Part shown: positions 49,887 to 60,348 of the stretch, piece by piece
Numbering within the stretch: the first letter of the stretch is position 1
Layout: each line of letters begins with the position of its first letter
Source of the DNA: Methylotenera sp.
GTDB lineage: Bacteria > Pseudomonadota > Gammaproteobacteria > Burkholderiales > Methylophilaceae
Assembly (NCBI GenBank): GCA_021732365.1
Contig: JAKFVD010000005.1
Span: 1-64,000 of the forward strand
Direction: 5' to 3'
DNA length: 64,000 bases
Made by a program: the position numbers and the translations under genes
Notes under the pieces: generated by a model
Told to the model about the DNA's origin: nothing
The model's input: only the letters and a program-made list of their open reading frames with translations
Databases searched by the model: none

Positions 49887-51263
49887 GTGCCTAATATTTT
49901 CGGCAGTTTAGTTTTTTATGGCTGGCCCTTAGTGGTGCTGTGGCTACTTTCTAAATACCCTGTCAAGCAAGCAATTTTTGCCGCTTTCACACTAGCCATA
50001 TTATTTTTACCTAACGGCTTTTCTGTTGATTACCCATTAATTCCACCCATAGACAGAGAAACACTGACTTCGCTTTCACTAGCGGCTTTTTTGTTCTTTA
50101 AAGGCAAAAAATTTAGTATATTTCCACCAGGCTTACCATCAAAAATACTGATTGGTTATTTAATCGTATTAATCATTTCGGTTTTGTTAAATTCTGATGC
50201 ATTTGTAATAGGGGACAAATATTTTCCTGGTCTTACTCAGCACGATATATTTTCAACAATCGTTAGAGTTTTACTGACATTGATGCCATTTTTTCTGGGC
50301 AGATATTTTTTAAACAATGTTGAGGATAACGAAAAGATTTTTAAAACTTTAGTTGTGATGGGTTTAATGTACACACCTTTTATGCTGGTTGAGCTTAGAT
50401 TGAGCCCGCAATTTCATAACTGGGTATATGGCTATTCAAACGTTGATTTTATGCAGCAGATGCGAGGTGACGGCTACAGACCAACCGTGTTTTACGGCCA
50501 TGGTTTAGCTTTAGCATTTTGGATTTCAACATGCATGATTGCCGCATTGGCATTGCAAAGAAATAGAGTAAAAATTTCGCTGTTTTCAGCTTCAAAAGTG
50601 ATCGCCTACTTAGCCATTATTTTGGTGCTTTGCAAAACTTGGTCAGCTATGGGTTATGCTTTATTGGCAATGTTGCTTATTTTTAAGTTAAAGCCAGTTA
50701 AACAGACCAAGTGGGCCTTAATTTTGGCACTAATTGTGTTTAGTTACCCTTTTGCTAAAACTGCTGGCATATTCCCCGATCAAGCAATTGTAAGCAACGT
50801 ACAACAATATAGCGCTGATCGTGCACAATCTCTAAACTTTAGGTTTGAGAACGAGAATATCCTACTCCAACGTGCTCTAGAAAGACCTTATTTCGGTTGG
50901 AATGGCTGGGGTAGAAATAGAGTTTACAATCAATGGGGTAGAGACATCAGTGTCACTGATGGTAGATGGATTATTGAATTAGGTGTGAACGGCTTCATGG
51001 GTTTTATATTTTATTATGCGATTTTGCTGATGCCCTTGTTTTATGCGCATAAAAATATTGAGAAAATACAAAATCCGAGGCACAAAGTTTATTTTGCAGC
51101 GTTAGCAATTATGCTATCTATTTGTATTATTGACTCCATACCTAATACAGGTATGGGTATTATGCATTTACTGTTTGCGGGTGCTCTATTGGGGCAGGCA
51201 GAGTCTTTAAATAATCAAAAAAATCAAGCAGGAAAAGAAAGTGCAAAATTTGGAGTCAAATAA
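49887..51263 (+). CDS. O-antigen ligase/polymerase-like membrane protein
   Basis: 458 residues with about ten membrane helices. The Wzy_C-type large periplasmic loop carries FRFENENILLQRALERPYFGWNGWGR, a pattern shared by O-antigen ligases and exopolysaccharide polymerases; the exact activity cannot be told by eye. GTG start with AAGG upstream. Its 3' end overlaps the glycosyltransferase gene by 23 bases, so the two act in one pathway. Confidence 0.8.
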   Translation: MPNIFGSLVFYGWPLVVLWLLSKYPVKQAIFAAFTLAILFLPNGFSVDYPLIPPIDRETLTSLSLAAFLFFKGKKFSIFPPGLPSKILIGYLIVLIISVLLNSDAFVIGDKYFPGLTQHDIFSTIVRVLLTLMPFFLGRYFLNNVEDNEKIFKTLVVMGLMYTPFMLVELRLSPQFHNWVYGYSNVDFMQQMRGDGYRPTVFYGHGLALAFWISTCMIAALALQRNRVKISLFSASKVIAYLAIILVLCKTWSAMGYALLAMLLIFKLKPVKQTKWALILALIVFSYPFAKTAGIFPDQAIVSNVQQYSADRAQSLNFRFENENILLQRALERPYFGWNGWGRNRVYNQWGRDISVTDGRWIIELGVNGFMGFIFYYAILLMPLFYAHKNIEKIQNPRHKVYFAALAIMLSICIIDSIPNTGMGIMHLLFAGALLGQAESLNNQKNQAGKESAKFGVK

Positions 51264-52509
51264 TACAAAACTAACAGTTGGTTTTACTACACCAGGCTGG
51301 CCAATGAGTTATTTCCCAAATGGTATTGTCACCTATGTGCACAATATTATTGCCGGCTTCGATGCCTCTATTAAACCGGTTGTACTGGCGGCACCTTTAA
51401 TTGGTGATGAAATCAAAGATAAATTTGTTGATTTATATCAATTAACTCCAAGCAAAAGTATGCCTCAACGACTAGTCGATAAAGTGTTGAGCAAGGTAAA
51501 TAACACGTACACACAACGTATTCAATACCAAATAAGCATGGGTGTTAATGCAAGAAAAATCGCACGTGCTACACAGTTATTGCAAAATCCGCTAGATATT
51601 TTAGAAATTGAAGAATCTTTTGGCACAGCTAGCGCATTAATAAGCATGGTCAAAGTCCCCATTGTTTCTCGAATTCATGGACCTTGGTTTACGATGGCTT
51701 CAATTATGAAAGTAGAGCAAGACTGGGATTACAAGCTAAAAGTGTTTTATGAGGGTGAGGCAATTAAGCATGCAAATGGTGTCACCGCACCAAGTTTGGA
51801 TGTTTTAAATAAGGTGCGGGAGTATTACGGTTTTGATTTGCCACATGCGCGCGTGATTCCTAACCCAGTTTTAGAGGTAAGTGTGGATAAACGCTGGCAA
51901 TATGATGCAAAATCTACACCTATTATTTTGTTTATAGGGCGATTTGATTCACACAAAGGTGGCGATATAGTGTTGGAAGCATTCCGCTTAATAGCAACTA
52001 AAAACAAAGACATTACGTTAATATTTGTAGGGCCTGATAGAGGCGTTATCGTTGACGGAATTGTGCTTAAAAGTGAAGCTTATATGCAACACTTTATCCC
52101 AGAGGCGCATATTAAAAACCGCATTCAATTTCTTGGGCATTGTGATCATAGCCGTATTTCCAGTTTACGAAAAAGTGCATTAGTCACAGTTGTTTGTTCG
52201 CGTTATGAAACATTTTCAATCGCATTAGCAGAGTCACTATCTGCTGGCTGCCCAACGATAGCAACTGCTGTTGGAGGCATGAAAGAAATTATTATTGATG
52301 ATTACAATGGATTATTAGCTGAGCCAGAATCACCAGAAAGCATTGCAGAAAAAGTGCTATTGTTGGTGCATGATCCAGAAAAAATGCAGCGATTATCTAA
52401 AAACGCGATTGAAGATTGCAAAAAGCGTTTTTCACCAGAAGTAGTAGCGGCGCAGACAGTAGATTATTACCAATCTGTTTTGGCGAGAGTATCAAATACA
52501 GCATCATAA
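51241..52509 (+). CDS. Glycosyltransferase family 4 (GT-B)
   Basis: 422 residues, predicted cytoplasmic transferase of sugars from nucleotide donors. N-terminal acceptor domain FTTPGWPMSYFPNGIVTYVHNI; donor domain with PIILFIGRFDSHKGGDIVLEAF and the E-x7-E motif ETFSIALAE followed by SLSAGCPTIATAVGGMKEII. GTG start at 51241 with an AGGAAAAG ribosome site, inside the end of the polymerase gene. Donor and acceptor unknown. Confidence 0.9.
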   Translation: MQNLESNNTKLTVGFTTPGWPMSYFPNGIVTYVHNIIAGFDASIKPVVLAAPLIGDEIKDKFVDLYQLTPSKSMPQRLVDKVLSKVNNTYTQRIQYQISMGVNARKIARATQLLQNPLDILEIEESFGTASALISMVKVPIVSRIHGPWFTMASIMKVEQDWDYKLKVFYEGEAIKHANGVTAPSLDVLNKVREYYGFDLPHARVIPNPVLEVSVDKRWQYDAKSTPIILFIGRFDSHKGGDIVLEAFRLIATKNKDITLIFVGPDRGVIVDGIVLKSEAYMQHFIPEAHIKNRIQFLGHCDHSRISSLRKSALVTVVCSRYETFSIALAESLSAGCPTIATAVGGMKEIIIDDYNGLLAEPESPESIAEKVLLLVHDPEKMQRLSKNAIEDCKKRFSPEVVAAQTVDYYQSVLARVSNTAS

Positions 52510-52556
52510 AAAAGTGATGCTGTATTTGATGCTTAAAAACGGTTAAGTTTTTGAGA
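52491..52556. terminator. Double hairpin between the glycosyltransferase and uvrA genes
   Basis: The first hairpin (52491-52530) has perfect 16-bp arms around an 8-base loop containing the glycosyltransferase stop codon, so the last codons form its left arm. The second (52532-52555) pairs CTTAAAAAC with GTTTTTGAG (one wobble) around GGTTAA and is followed by a T run. Together they should separate the convergent transcripts. Confidence 0.65.
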
Positions 52557-52566
52557 GGTTTTTTAA

Positions 52567-55380
52567 CTAAATCATCTGTTTTAAGTATTTCCCCGTATAA
52601 CTTTGTGTATTTTTAGCCAAGGTTTCTGGCGTACCTACTCCCACCACTATGCCGCCGCCATCGCCGCCTTCAGGGCCCATATCAATCAGCCAATCCGCGG
52701 TTTTAATCACATCTAAGTTGTGCTCAATAATCACAATGGTGTTGCCGGCATCACGTAGGCGATGAATTACATCCAATAATAATTGAATATCGGCAAAGTG
52801 CAGGCCAGTGGTTGGCTCATCTAGAATATACAAAGTACGGCCTGTGTCGCGTTTGCTTAATTCTAGAGATAATTTTACACGTTGCGCTTCGCCGCCGCTT
52901 AATGTGGTGGCAGATTGACCTAATGTGATATAACCCAAGCCTACATCCAGCAAGGTTTTCAGTTTGCGTGAAATCACTGGCTGCGCTTGGAAAAAGTCAT
53001 GCGCTTGTTCAACCGTCATTTCCAGTACTTCGCGGATATTTTTACCTTTAAAATTGATTTCCAGCGTTTCGCGATTGTAACGCTGACCCTTGCACACATC
53101 ACACGGCACATATACATCGGGTAAAAAGTGCATCTCAACGCGAATCACGCCATCGCCTTGGCAGGCTTCACAACGGCCGCCTTTTACGTTAAACGAATAT
53201 CTGCCTGGCCCATAGCCACGCGCGCGACTTTCTGGTACGCCTGCAAATAGATCGCGAATTGGCGTGAACAAGCCTGTGTAAGTAGCGGGGTTTGACCTTG
53301 GCGTGCGGCCGATTGGGCTTTGGTCTACATCGACTACTTTGTCAAAAAATGCCAAGCCGTCAATTTCGCTAAAAGGTGCGGGCTCTGCATTGCTGCCATA
53401 TAAATGCTGCGCAACCACGCGGTATAAAGTGTCGTTAATCAGTGTGGACTTGCCAGAGCCTGATACACCTGTTACGCAGGTGAGTAAGCCAACTGGGATT
53501 TCAACTGAAACATCACGTAAATTATTGCCAGTGGCATTGGATAGTTTTAACCAGCGTGATGGGTCGGGCTTGGTACGCACCTTTTTGTATTCAATTTGTT
53601 TTTTGCCACTTAAATATTGGCCAGTTAACGATTTTGGATTGGCTAAAATTTCGGCTGGCGTTCCTTCTGCGACAATCTGGCCGCCGTGCTCGCCTGCGCC
53701 AGGGCCAATGTCCACCACATAATCGGCTTCTAAAATCGCATCATGGTCATGCTCAACCACAATCACGCTATTGCCAATATCGCGCAGGCGTTTCAGGGTT
53801 TCCAACAATCTGTCATTGTCGCGTTGGTGCAAGCCGATACTCGGTTCATCTAGCACGTACATCACGCCTGTTAAGCCGCTACCAATCTGGCTGGCTAGTC
53901 GGATACGTTGTGCTTCACCGCCTGATAATGTTTCAGCAGAACGCGAAAGTGATAGATATTCAAGGCCAACATTGGTTAAGAATTTAAGGCGATTTTCAAT
54001 CTCTTTCACGATTTTATCGGCAATCGCCAGTTTTGCGCCTTCTAGTTGCAAGGTCTCAAAAAAGTGAAGCGCTACTTTAAGCGGCACTTGGCACACTTGA
54101 TGAATATTCTGGCCGCCTACTTTGACATGACGGGCTTCGCGACGTAGACGCGTGCCGCTACATTCTGGGCATGCTTGGTTATTCAGGTATTTAGACAATT
54201 CTTCGCGCACCGCGGTTGAATCGCTTTCGCGGTAACGGCGTTGCAGGTTATTTAAAATACCTTCAAACGTGTGGGTTTTACTAAAAAATGTACCACGCTC
54301 ATTTAAATATTTAAACGCCACTACTTCGCGCCCACTACCATTTAACAAAACGTCTTGAATGTTCAGTGGTAATTCTTCGAATGCCATTTCCAAATCAAAA
54401 TTATAGTGCGCCGCCAAGCTTTGCAGCATCTGAAAGTAAAACTGGTTGCGTTTATCCCAGCCTTTAATCGCGCCGCTGGCCAATGATAAAGTAGGAAAAG
54501 CCACCACGCGTTTGGGATCAAAAAAGCTGATATTGCCTAAGCCATCGCACTTAGGGCATGCGCCCATGGGGTTGTTAAACGAGAACAAACGCGGCTCTAA
54601 TTCAGCTAGTGAGTAGTCACACAATGGGCAAGAAAATTTGGCTGAAAATAAATGTTCTTTATCCGTATCCATTTCTACTGCAATGGCTTTACCATCGGCC
54701 AAACGCAATGCCGTTTCAAACGATTCGGCGATGCGCTGTTTTAAGTCCGCTTTGACCTTAATGCGGTCAATCACTACATCTACAGAATGCTTCACCGTTT
54801 TGGTTAATTTCGGCAACTCATCCATTTCATAAATCTTGCCGTCCACACGCACGCGTACAAAGCCTTGCGCTTTTAATTGCTCAAACAAATCCAGCTGCTC
54901 GCCTTTGCGATTCGCCACCACAGGCGCCAATATCATCAGCTTGGTGTCTTCCGGCAGATTTAAAACACTATCCACCATTTGGCTAACCGTTTGCGCTTCT
55001 AGCTTGATATTATGGTCTGGACACTCTGGGTCGCCAGCGCGTGCGTAAAGCAAACGTAAATAATCGTGGATTTCGGTGACGGTACCCACAGTTGAGCGCG
55101 GATTGTGCGAAGTCGATTTTTGTTCAATCGAAATCGCTGGCGATAAGCCTTCAATCAAGTCTACATCTGGTTTATCCATGCGCGCTAAAAACTGCCGTGC
55201 ATAGGCTGAAAGGCTTTCTACATAACGCCGCTGGCCTTCTGCGTATAAGGTATCAAACGCCAAACTAGATTTGCCAGAGCCAGATAGCCCAGTAATGACG
55301 ACCAGTTTATTGCGCGGAATATCCAGCGAAATGTTTTTGAGATTGTGCGTGCGAGCACCACGTATTTTGATATATTCCAT
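52567..55380 (-). CDS. uvrA: Excinuclease ABC subunit A
   Basis: DNA-damage-recognition ATPase of nucleotide-excision repair. 937 residues from [17 protein letters not shown]; an open frame continues 14 codons upstream but is not family-like. Two ABC modules with Walker [14 protein letters not shown] and [16 protein letters not shown] signatures [12 protein letters not shown] and [12 protein letters not shown], and zinc fingers CPLC/CPKC and CEAC/CDVC. Confidence 0.98.
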   Translation of the reverse strand: MEYIKIRGARTHNLKNISLDIPRNKLVVITGLSGSGKSSLAFDTLYAEGQRRYVESLSAYARQFLARMDKPDVDLIEGLSPAISIEQKSTSHNPRSTVGTVTEIHDYLRLLYARAGDPECPDHNIKLEAQTVSQMVDSVLNLPEDTKLMILAPVVANRKGEQLDLFEQLKAQGFVRVRVDGKIYEMDELPKLTKTVKHSVDVVIDRIKVKADLKQRIAESFETALRLADGKAIAVEMDTDKEHLFSAKFSCPLCDYSLAELEPRLFSFNNPMGACPKCDGLGNISFFDPKRVVAFPTLSLASGAIKGWDKRNQFYFQMLQSLAAHYNFDLEMAFEELPLNIQDVLLNGSGREVVAFKYLNERGTFFSKTHTFEGILNNLQRRYRESDSTAVREELSKYLNNQACPECSGTRLRREARHVKVGGQNIHQVCQVPLKVALHFFETLQLEGAKLAIADKIVKEIENRLKFLTNVGLEYLSLSRSAETLSGGEAQRIRLASQIGSGLTGVMYVLDEPSIGLHQRDNDRLLETLKRLRDIGNSVIVVEHDHDAILEADYVVDIGPGAGEHGGQIVAEGTPAEILANPKSLTGQYLSGKKQIEYKKVRTKPDPSRWLKLSNATGNNLRDVSVEIPVGLLTCVTGVSGSGKSTLINDTLYRVVAQHLYGSNAEPAPFSEIDGLAFFDKVVDVDQSPIGRTPRSNPATYTGLFTPIRDLFAGVPESRARGYGPGRYSFNVKGGRCEACQGDGVIRVEMHFLPDVYVPCDVCKGQRYNRETLEINFKGKNIREVLEMTVEQAHDFFQAQPVISRKLKTLLDVGLGYITLGQSATTLSGGEAQRVKLSLELSKRDTGRTLYILDEPTTGLHFADIQLLLDVIHRLRDAGNTIVIIEHNLDVIKTADWLIDMGPEGGDGGGIVVGVGTPETLAKNTQSYTGKYLKQMI

Positions 55381-55488
55381 CAGCTTTAAACGAAAATTAA
55401 GGCAACCTGTTAATATACGCAATTATTGTGTTTTCAGCTAAATTATTCTGCTTCAAAATTATAAAAATTCTGTAATCAATTAGGCCCC

Positions 55489-56898
55489 ATGCAAATTTCC
55501 GACAAAATGACGCCAACTGAGTTGCGCGCTACCATCAGCTTGGCTTCTATTTATGGCTTGCGTATGTTAGGTATGTTTTTACTGCTACCCATTTTTGCAA
55601 TTTATGCCGAAAAACTTGATGGCGGCAGTAATCACACACTAATTGGCGTTGCGCTCGGGGCGTATGGCTTAATGCAGGTGTTGCTACAATTACCTTTTGG
55701 CATGGCGTCTGATAAATATGGACGTAAAAAAGTTATTTATATCGGGCTTATTTTGTTTGCCATTGGCAGTGCGGTAGCGGCAATGTCGCAGGATATTTAT
55801 ATCGTGATTATTGGCCGTGCGATTCAAGGTGCAGGCGCGATTTCTGCTGTGGTAACCGCTTTGGTAGCCGATTCAACTCGCGAGGAGCATCGCACCAAAG
55901 CCATGGCGATGATTGGTGCGACTATTGGTTTAACCTTTGCTATCTCTTTGGTGGCTGCGCCTTTGTTAAACCAATTAATTGGTGTGCCGGGTATTTTTTG
56001 GATGACAGCGGTACTGTCTATTTTAGCGATTGGTGTAGTGAAATATGCAGTGCCAGACCCAGTCAGCAGTCAATTTCACTCGGACGCGCAAGCTGCGCCA
56101 AGCAAAATTAAAGATGTGTTGCGTGATGCACAATTACTGCGTTTAAATTTTGGTACCTTTTGCCTGCATGGCGCTCAGATGGCGATGTTTATAGTCGTAC
56201 CATTTGCGTTAAAAGAAACCAGCGGTATCAATGAAAATCAGCATTGGCAAATTTACTTACCCGTATTAATTGCTTCTTTTGTATTGATGGTTCCAGCGAT
56301 TATTTATGCGGAAAAAAGAGCGCAATTAAAATTGGTTTTTATTACTGCAGTGGCATTAATGTTGGTGGCACAAATTGCGTTTGCACTTAATATCCACCTG
56401 TTTTGGGGTATTGTGGCTTCGCTTTTTGTCTATTTTGTTGCGTTTAATATTTTAGAGGCTTCACTCCCATCGCTCATCTCTAAAATGGCACCAGCCGCAT
56501 CCAAAGGCACCGCCATGGGCGTGCATAATACCGCCCAATCATTCGGCATGTTTTTGGGTGCAGTGATGGGCGGATATTTGTCCCATCAATTTGGATTCTC
56601 TGCTGTTTTTATCTTCTGTGCTTTATTAATGTCTCTATGGCTAGTGCTGGCATTTGGCATGAAAACGCCACCGAGTGTGCGCACAAAGATGTATCATATA
56701 GAGGGTTTAAATGATGCAACTGCAGCTGAGTTAACCATTAAAATCAGTCAAATTTCTGGTGTGCAAGAAGTTGTAGTGATTGCAGCGGAAGGGTCAGTGA
56801 TTGTTAAAATAAACAATCAGCAAGGTAAAAAAGCCTTTGCAGATATTGAGCAAGATATAGTTAAATTGATAGGAGCAGACGATGGCATCAGTGAATAA
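55489..56898 (+). CDS. MFS transporter, YajR-like with C-terminal YAM domain
   Basis: 469 residues with 12 membrane helices and MFS motif A ([14 protein letters not shown]), plus motif C-like [18 protein letters not shown]. The C-terminal 75 residues ([20 protein letters not shown]) form a cytoplasmic ferredoxin-like domain as in YajR. Substrate unknown, probably drug/metabolite:H+ antiport. Overlaps ssb by 17 bases; uvrA-MFS-ssb is a familiar betaproteobacterial arrangement. Confidence 0.88.
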   Translation: MQISDKMTPTELRATISLASIYGLRMLGMFLLLPIFAIYAEKLDGGSNHTLIGVALGAYGLMQVLLQLPFGMASDKYGRKKVIYIGLILFAIGSAVAAMSQDIYIVIIGRAIQGAGAISAVVTALVADSTREEHRTKAMAMIGATIGLTFAISLVAAPLLNQLIGVPGIFWMTAVLSILAIGVVKYAVPDPVSSQFHSDAQAAPSKIKDVLRDAQLLRLNFGTFCLHGAQMAMFIVVPFALKETSGINENQHWQIYLPVLIASFVLMVPAIIYAEKRAQLKLVFITAVALMLVAQIAFALNIHLFWGIVASLFVYFVAFNILEASLPSLISKMAPAASKGTAMGVHNTAQSFGMFLGAVMGGYLSHQFGFSAVFIFCALLMSLWLVLAFGMKTPPSVRTKMYHIEGLNDATAAELTIKISQISGVQEVVVIAAEGSVIVKINNQQGKKAFADIEQDIVKLIGADDGISE

Positions 56899-57385
56899 AG
56901 TGATTTTAGTGGGTAATTTAGGCCGCGACCCAGAAGTGCGCTATATGCCGAACGGCGAGGCGGTTGCTAATTTCAGTATTGCAACGACTGAAAACTGGAA
57001 AGATAAGTCAGGCGTTAAACAAGAAAAAACTGAGTGGCACAATATTGTGATGTACCGCAAATTAGCCGAAATCGCGGGGGAATACCTGAAAAAAGGCCGC
57101 CCAGTTTATGTTGAAGGCCGCTTGCAAACCCGTAAATGGGAAAAAGACGGCGTAACGCGCTATAGCACCGAAATTATTGCTGATAGCATGCAAATGCTAG
57201 GCGGTAAGGATGGTGGTAGTTCAAATGCCAGTTATGATGGTGGTATGGATCAAGGCCAGCCATCTGATGACTTTAATCAATCGCAACCAAGACAACAAAA
57301 CACAGCGCAAAAGCCAGCTAGTCAGCAAGCGCCCGCTAAAACAGGCGGTAATTTTGATGATTTTGAAGACGATATTCCTTTTTGA
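56882..57385 (+). CDS. ssb: Single-stranded DNA-binding protein
   Basis: 167 residues: OB fold ([21 protein letters not shown] to about 110), Gly/Gln/Asn-rich linker and the acidic tip DDFEDDIPF that recruits repair and replication partners. Last core gene before the accessory region. Confidence 0.98.
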   Translation: MASVNKVILVGNLGRDPEVRYMPNGEAVANFSIATTENWKDKSGVKQEKTEWHNIVMYRKLAEIAGEYLKKGRPVYVEGRLQTRKWEKDGVTRYSTEIIADSMQMLGGKDGGSSNASYDGGMDQGQPSDDFNQSQPRQQNTAQKPASQQAPAKTGGNFDDFEDDIPF

Positions 57386-57400
57386 GGTCTACCTACTTTA

Positions 57401-57516
57401 AAAGTGTAAACAAACCCCATTAACTTCATGAGTTAATGGGGTTTTTCTTTATTTACATATTGTTTTGAGTCTGTTAAATTAATTTATTAAAATATACCTT
57501 CAGAAAGTGTAAACAA
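57401..57516. repeat. 13-bp direct repeat flanking the ssb-recombinase gap
   Basis: AAAGTGTAAACAA occurs exactly at 57401-57413 and at 57504-57516, 103 bases apart. The first copy is just past the ssb stop, the second ends at the A of the first recombinase start codon. This is a candidate attachment core or a pair of recombinase-binding sites at the left end of the mobile element; insertion sites of this kind are usual for tyrosine recombinases, but no other end is visible here. Confidence 0.6.
57412..57446 (+). terminator. Terminator after ssb
   Basis: 14-bp stem AAACCCCATTAACT / AGTTAATGGGGTTT with loop TCATG and a T run; a strong rho-independent terminator. Its left edge touches the first copy of a 13-bp direct repeat (57401-57413). 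Confidence 0.92.
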
Positions 57517-58805
57517 TGACTCAAAAATATCGTATAAAAATTATTGTCACTTCATCAGGAGAACGTCTTCCGATGTTGCTTGGTTGTGATGGTTTTCCGA
57601 TATTTGAACCAACCGTTTTCTCTTTATCAGAGGTGCGTGCGAGAAATAGAGCATCTAATACAATTGATAGTTATCTTAGATCCATCATGGTGTTTTTGTT
57701 ATTTATTGATTTAAGAAATATTAATTTAGAAGAGCGTTTGAATGCTGGTCAGTTACTTTCTTTAGGTGAGATCGAAGATTTGGTCGGAATATGTAGATTA
57801 CCAGTTGAAAATATTCATTCCTTGTTGGATGAAGTTCAAGTAGAGCCAAAGAAAAAAAACTCGTCAGTCGTTTCCTTAGAGAAATTAAGAATGTCTTCAC
57901 CAAATAATAATGTACTTAGAATTAACTCTGGCTCAGCTGCAACTAGATTGAGAAATATCCGTGATTATTTAAGATGGGTTTGTTTGGCCCGCATATCTAA
58001 GCACGGGGTAGATGCATCACTTCGCTTGTCGTTGGAATCATCGGTTCAATATACCTCAAATGCTATTGATGCTCGATTACCATCTGGCGCATACAATCAT
58101 TCAAGAGTTGATCAGCGCGAAGGATTGGAACCAGAAGTCGTTAGTCAAATTTTAAAAGTTATAAATCCACAATCACCTGACAATCCTTGGACTGATGAGC
58201 ATTCAAAGTTCAGAAACGAGTTAATTATCTTGTGGTTATTAAACTTTGGCTTGAGGCGTGGCGAGTTACTCAACATTAGAATAAGTGATCTAGACTTTAG
58301 AGAGTCTACAGCAGCTGTAGTTCGTCGAGCCGACGATCTCTCTGATCCGCGAACTAACCAACCCAAGGTTAAAACTAGAGGGAGAGAAATTCCGTTTACA
58401 CCCGGACTTTTAGATATGACCAACGCTTACATCATGAATCATCGTTCAGTTATACGAGGTGCAAGGAAACATGATTTTCTTTTTGTTGCTTCAGATTCTG
58501 GTTTTCCATTATCAATTCCTTCTTTAAACAAAATATTTACTGTGCTTAAGAAAAAATTTCCAGATGTTGCAAATCAACTATTCCCGCACATACTCCGCCA
58601 CACATGGAATGATAACTTCTCAGAAAAAATGGATAAAAATAGAGTTGGTGAGGAAGAGGAAAAGAAAAATCGATCCTATATGATGGGCTGGTCTGAAACG
58701 TCAGGAACTGCAGCAACCTATACGCGTCGGCATATTCGTAAGAAGTCACAGGCTGCATCGTTAGAACTACAAAAAAGTTTACTGGAAAAGTATGATTATA
58801 AATAA
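57516..58805 (+). CDS. Tyrosine recombinase 1 of a four-gene mobile cassette
   Basis: 429 residues. An N-terminal SAM-like core-binding region (about 30-180) is followed by the catalytic domain (about 205-420). Active-site residues appear complete: Arg in NFGLRRGELL, Lys in KVKTRGREIPF, HxxR in FPHILRHTWN, Trp replacing the last His (MMGWSETSG), and Tyr in AATYTRRH. It starts at the edge of the second direct-repeat copy with no strong ribosome site and overlaps the next gene by 14 bases. Comparable to TnpA of Tn554-type elements or GmtY in size and place; the match is by eye. Confidence 0.9.
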   Translation: MTQKYRIKIIVTSSGERLPMLLGCDGFPIFEPTVFSLSEVRARNRASNTIDSYLRSIMVFLLFIDLRNINLEERLNAGQLLSLGEIEDLVGICRLPVENIHSLLDEVQVEPKKKNSSVVSLEKLRMSSPNNNVLRINSGSAATRLRNIRDYLRWVCLARISKHGVDASLRLSLESSVQYTSNAIDARLPSGAYNHSRVDQREGLEPEVVSQILKVINPQSPDNPWTDEHSKFRNELIILWLLNFGLRRGELLNIRISDLDFRESTAAVVRRADDLSDPRTNQPKVKTRGREIPFTPGLLDMTNAYIMNHRSVIRGARKHDFLFVASDSGFPLSIPSLNKIFTVLKKKFPDVANQLFPHILRHTWNDNFSEKMDKNRVGEEEEKKNRSYMMGWSETSGTAATYTRRHIRKKSQAASLELQKSLLEKYDYK

Positions 58806-60348
58806 ACGCTTGCAGACAGCTTATTTAAGCCAATCTTTACAAGACTTGCCAGAAGAGATAACAACTTTTAATAAAATACGATTTAACCCTAAAAGCGATA
58901 GGTGGTCTTATAGGGATAGCACACAATCAGTAAGCATAAATTTTAAAAGTCTTAATGCGGCGGAAAGCCTCGCTCTTTCAATTAAAAAGGGGTTGATTTG
59001 GTACGCTGAAAATAAATCCTCTGCATACATGTTAGGTATTTTTTCGGTAGTTAAGACAATGTTACTAACTATCGAGCGAGAGAAAAATGAGATTCTATTC
59101 ATTACTGCAAGTGATCTGCTTAACTACAGGTCTACTCTAAGTGTTGAGAAAACATATTATCTTGGACGATTGTCAACATTTCTTAGAAAGCTGGATAGTT
59201 TAGGTCTTTTAGGTGTTAGTGACGATGCAATAACCCTTTTAAAACAACTTCGCCTAAAAGGTTGCGTTAAAGGCGAAGCTGTTTTAACAATGGATCCAAT
59301 TGATGGCCCATATACAGATATTGAAGTTCAATCGATCATTGATGCTGTTAATACGAGTTATGATCTTGGAAAATTTTCATTAGAAAATTACGTACTTGTC
59401 CATTTAATGCTTGCTCTAGGTGCGAGGCCCTCTCAATTCGCATCAATAAAGGTTAGTGATTTTGGAATTAGCGCAGCAAAGGATGGAGCTACTTTATACA
59501 CATTAAATATTCCTCGAGTTAAGCAAAGAGGTTATTTATCTCGTTCTCAATTTACCCAGCGCGTATTAATTCCACATATTGGCGAAAAACTAGCTCAACA
59601 TATTTTTGATTTAAAAATCATGTTTGCAGAAAAATTATCTGACTGTAGCCACGCTCCCCTTTTTCCAGCAAAGCAATCTAAACAAGATGAGCCAGCAGGG
59701 TTCGAATTTCATAAAACAGCTGGAAATTTGGGGCGAACAATAACGAAATCGCTTAATACTCTAGAGGTTTTTTCTGAACGAACCGGAGAACAACTACACA
59801 TTACTCCAATACGATTTCGCCGTACATTAGGTACTCGAGCCGCGATGGAAGGTCATGGAGAACTAGTTATTGCTGAGCTTTTAGATCATACAGACACTCA
59901 GAATGTCGGTGTTTACGTTCAAGCTACTCCTGAGATCGTTGGACGAATTGACAGGGCAATGGCATTACATCTTGCGCCACTTGCACAGGCGTTTTCCGGG
60001 GTAATAATTAAAAACGAGTCTGAGGCGAGGCGAAAGGACGACCCAACAAGTCGTATTTGCGAGCCGCGTTTTGAGCCTTCGATGAAACCGATGGGTAACT
60101 GTGGTCAATATGGCTTCTGTGGCCAGTTAGCGCCAATTTCGTGCTATACATGCCGCAACTTTCAACCCTGGTTAGATGGTCCACACGAAGCAGTACTAAA
60201 TCATCTTATTTCAGAGCGTGAACGTTTAATGGTTACAAGTGACTCCCGAATAGCTTCAATCAATGACAGAACAATTTTAGCTGTGGCATATGTTGTGAAA
60301 CGTTGTGATGAAATAAAAAATGGAATGAGTGAGACTGTTAATGGCTGA
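58792..60348 (+). CDS. Tyrosine recombinase 2 with Cys-rich tail
   Basis: 518 residues. N-terminal core-binding region (about 60-170), catalytic domain (about 180-400) with Arg in LALGARPSQF, Lys in VKQRGYL, Arg in ITPIRFRRTLGTR, His in LLDHTDTQNVGVYVQ with the Tyr following. The usual HxxR box reads IxxR, so one catalytic His is absent. After about residue 410 a Cys-rich tail (CEPRF, NCGQYGFCGQ, SCYTCRNFQPW) looks like a zinc-binding module, as in large TnpB-type recombinases. Overlaps both neighbours. Confidence 0.88.
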   Translation: MIINKRLQTAYLSQSLQDLPEEITTFNKIRFNPKSDRWSYRDSTQSVSINFKSLNAAESLALSIKKGLIWYAENKSSAYMLGIFSVVKTMLLTIEREKNEILFITASDLLNYRSTLSVEKTYYLGRLSTFLRKLDSLGLLGVSDDAITLLKQLRLKGCVKGEAVLTMDPIDGPYTDIEVQSIIDAVNTSYDLGKFSLENYVLVHLMLALGARPSQFASIKVSDFGISAAKDGATLYTLNIPRVKQRGYLSRSQFTQRVLIPHIGEKLAQHIFDLKIMFAEKLSDCSHAPLFPAKQSKQDEPAGFEFHKTAGNLGRTITKSLNTLEVFSERTGEQLHITPIRFRRTLGTRAAMEGHGELVIAELLDHTDTQNVGVYVQATPEIVGRIDRAMALHLAPLAQAFSGVIIKNESEARRKDDPTSRICEPRFEPSMKPMGNCGQYGFCGQLAPISCYTCRNFQPWLDGPHEAVLNHLISERERLMVTSDSRIASINDRTILAVAYVVKRCDEIKNGMSETVNG

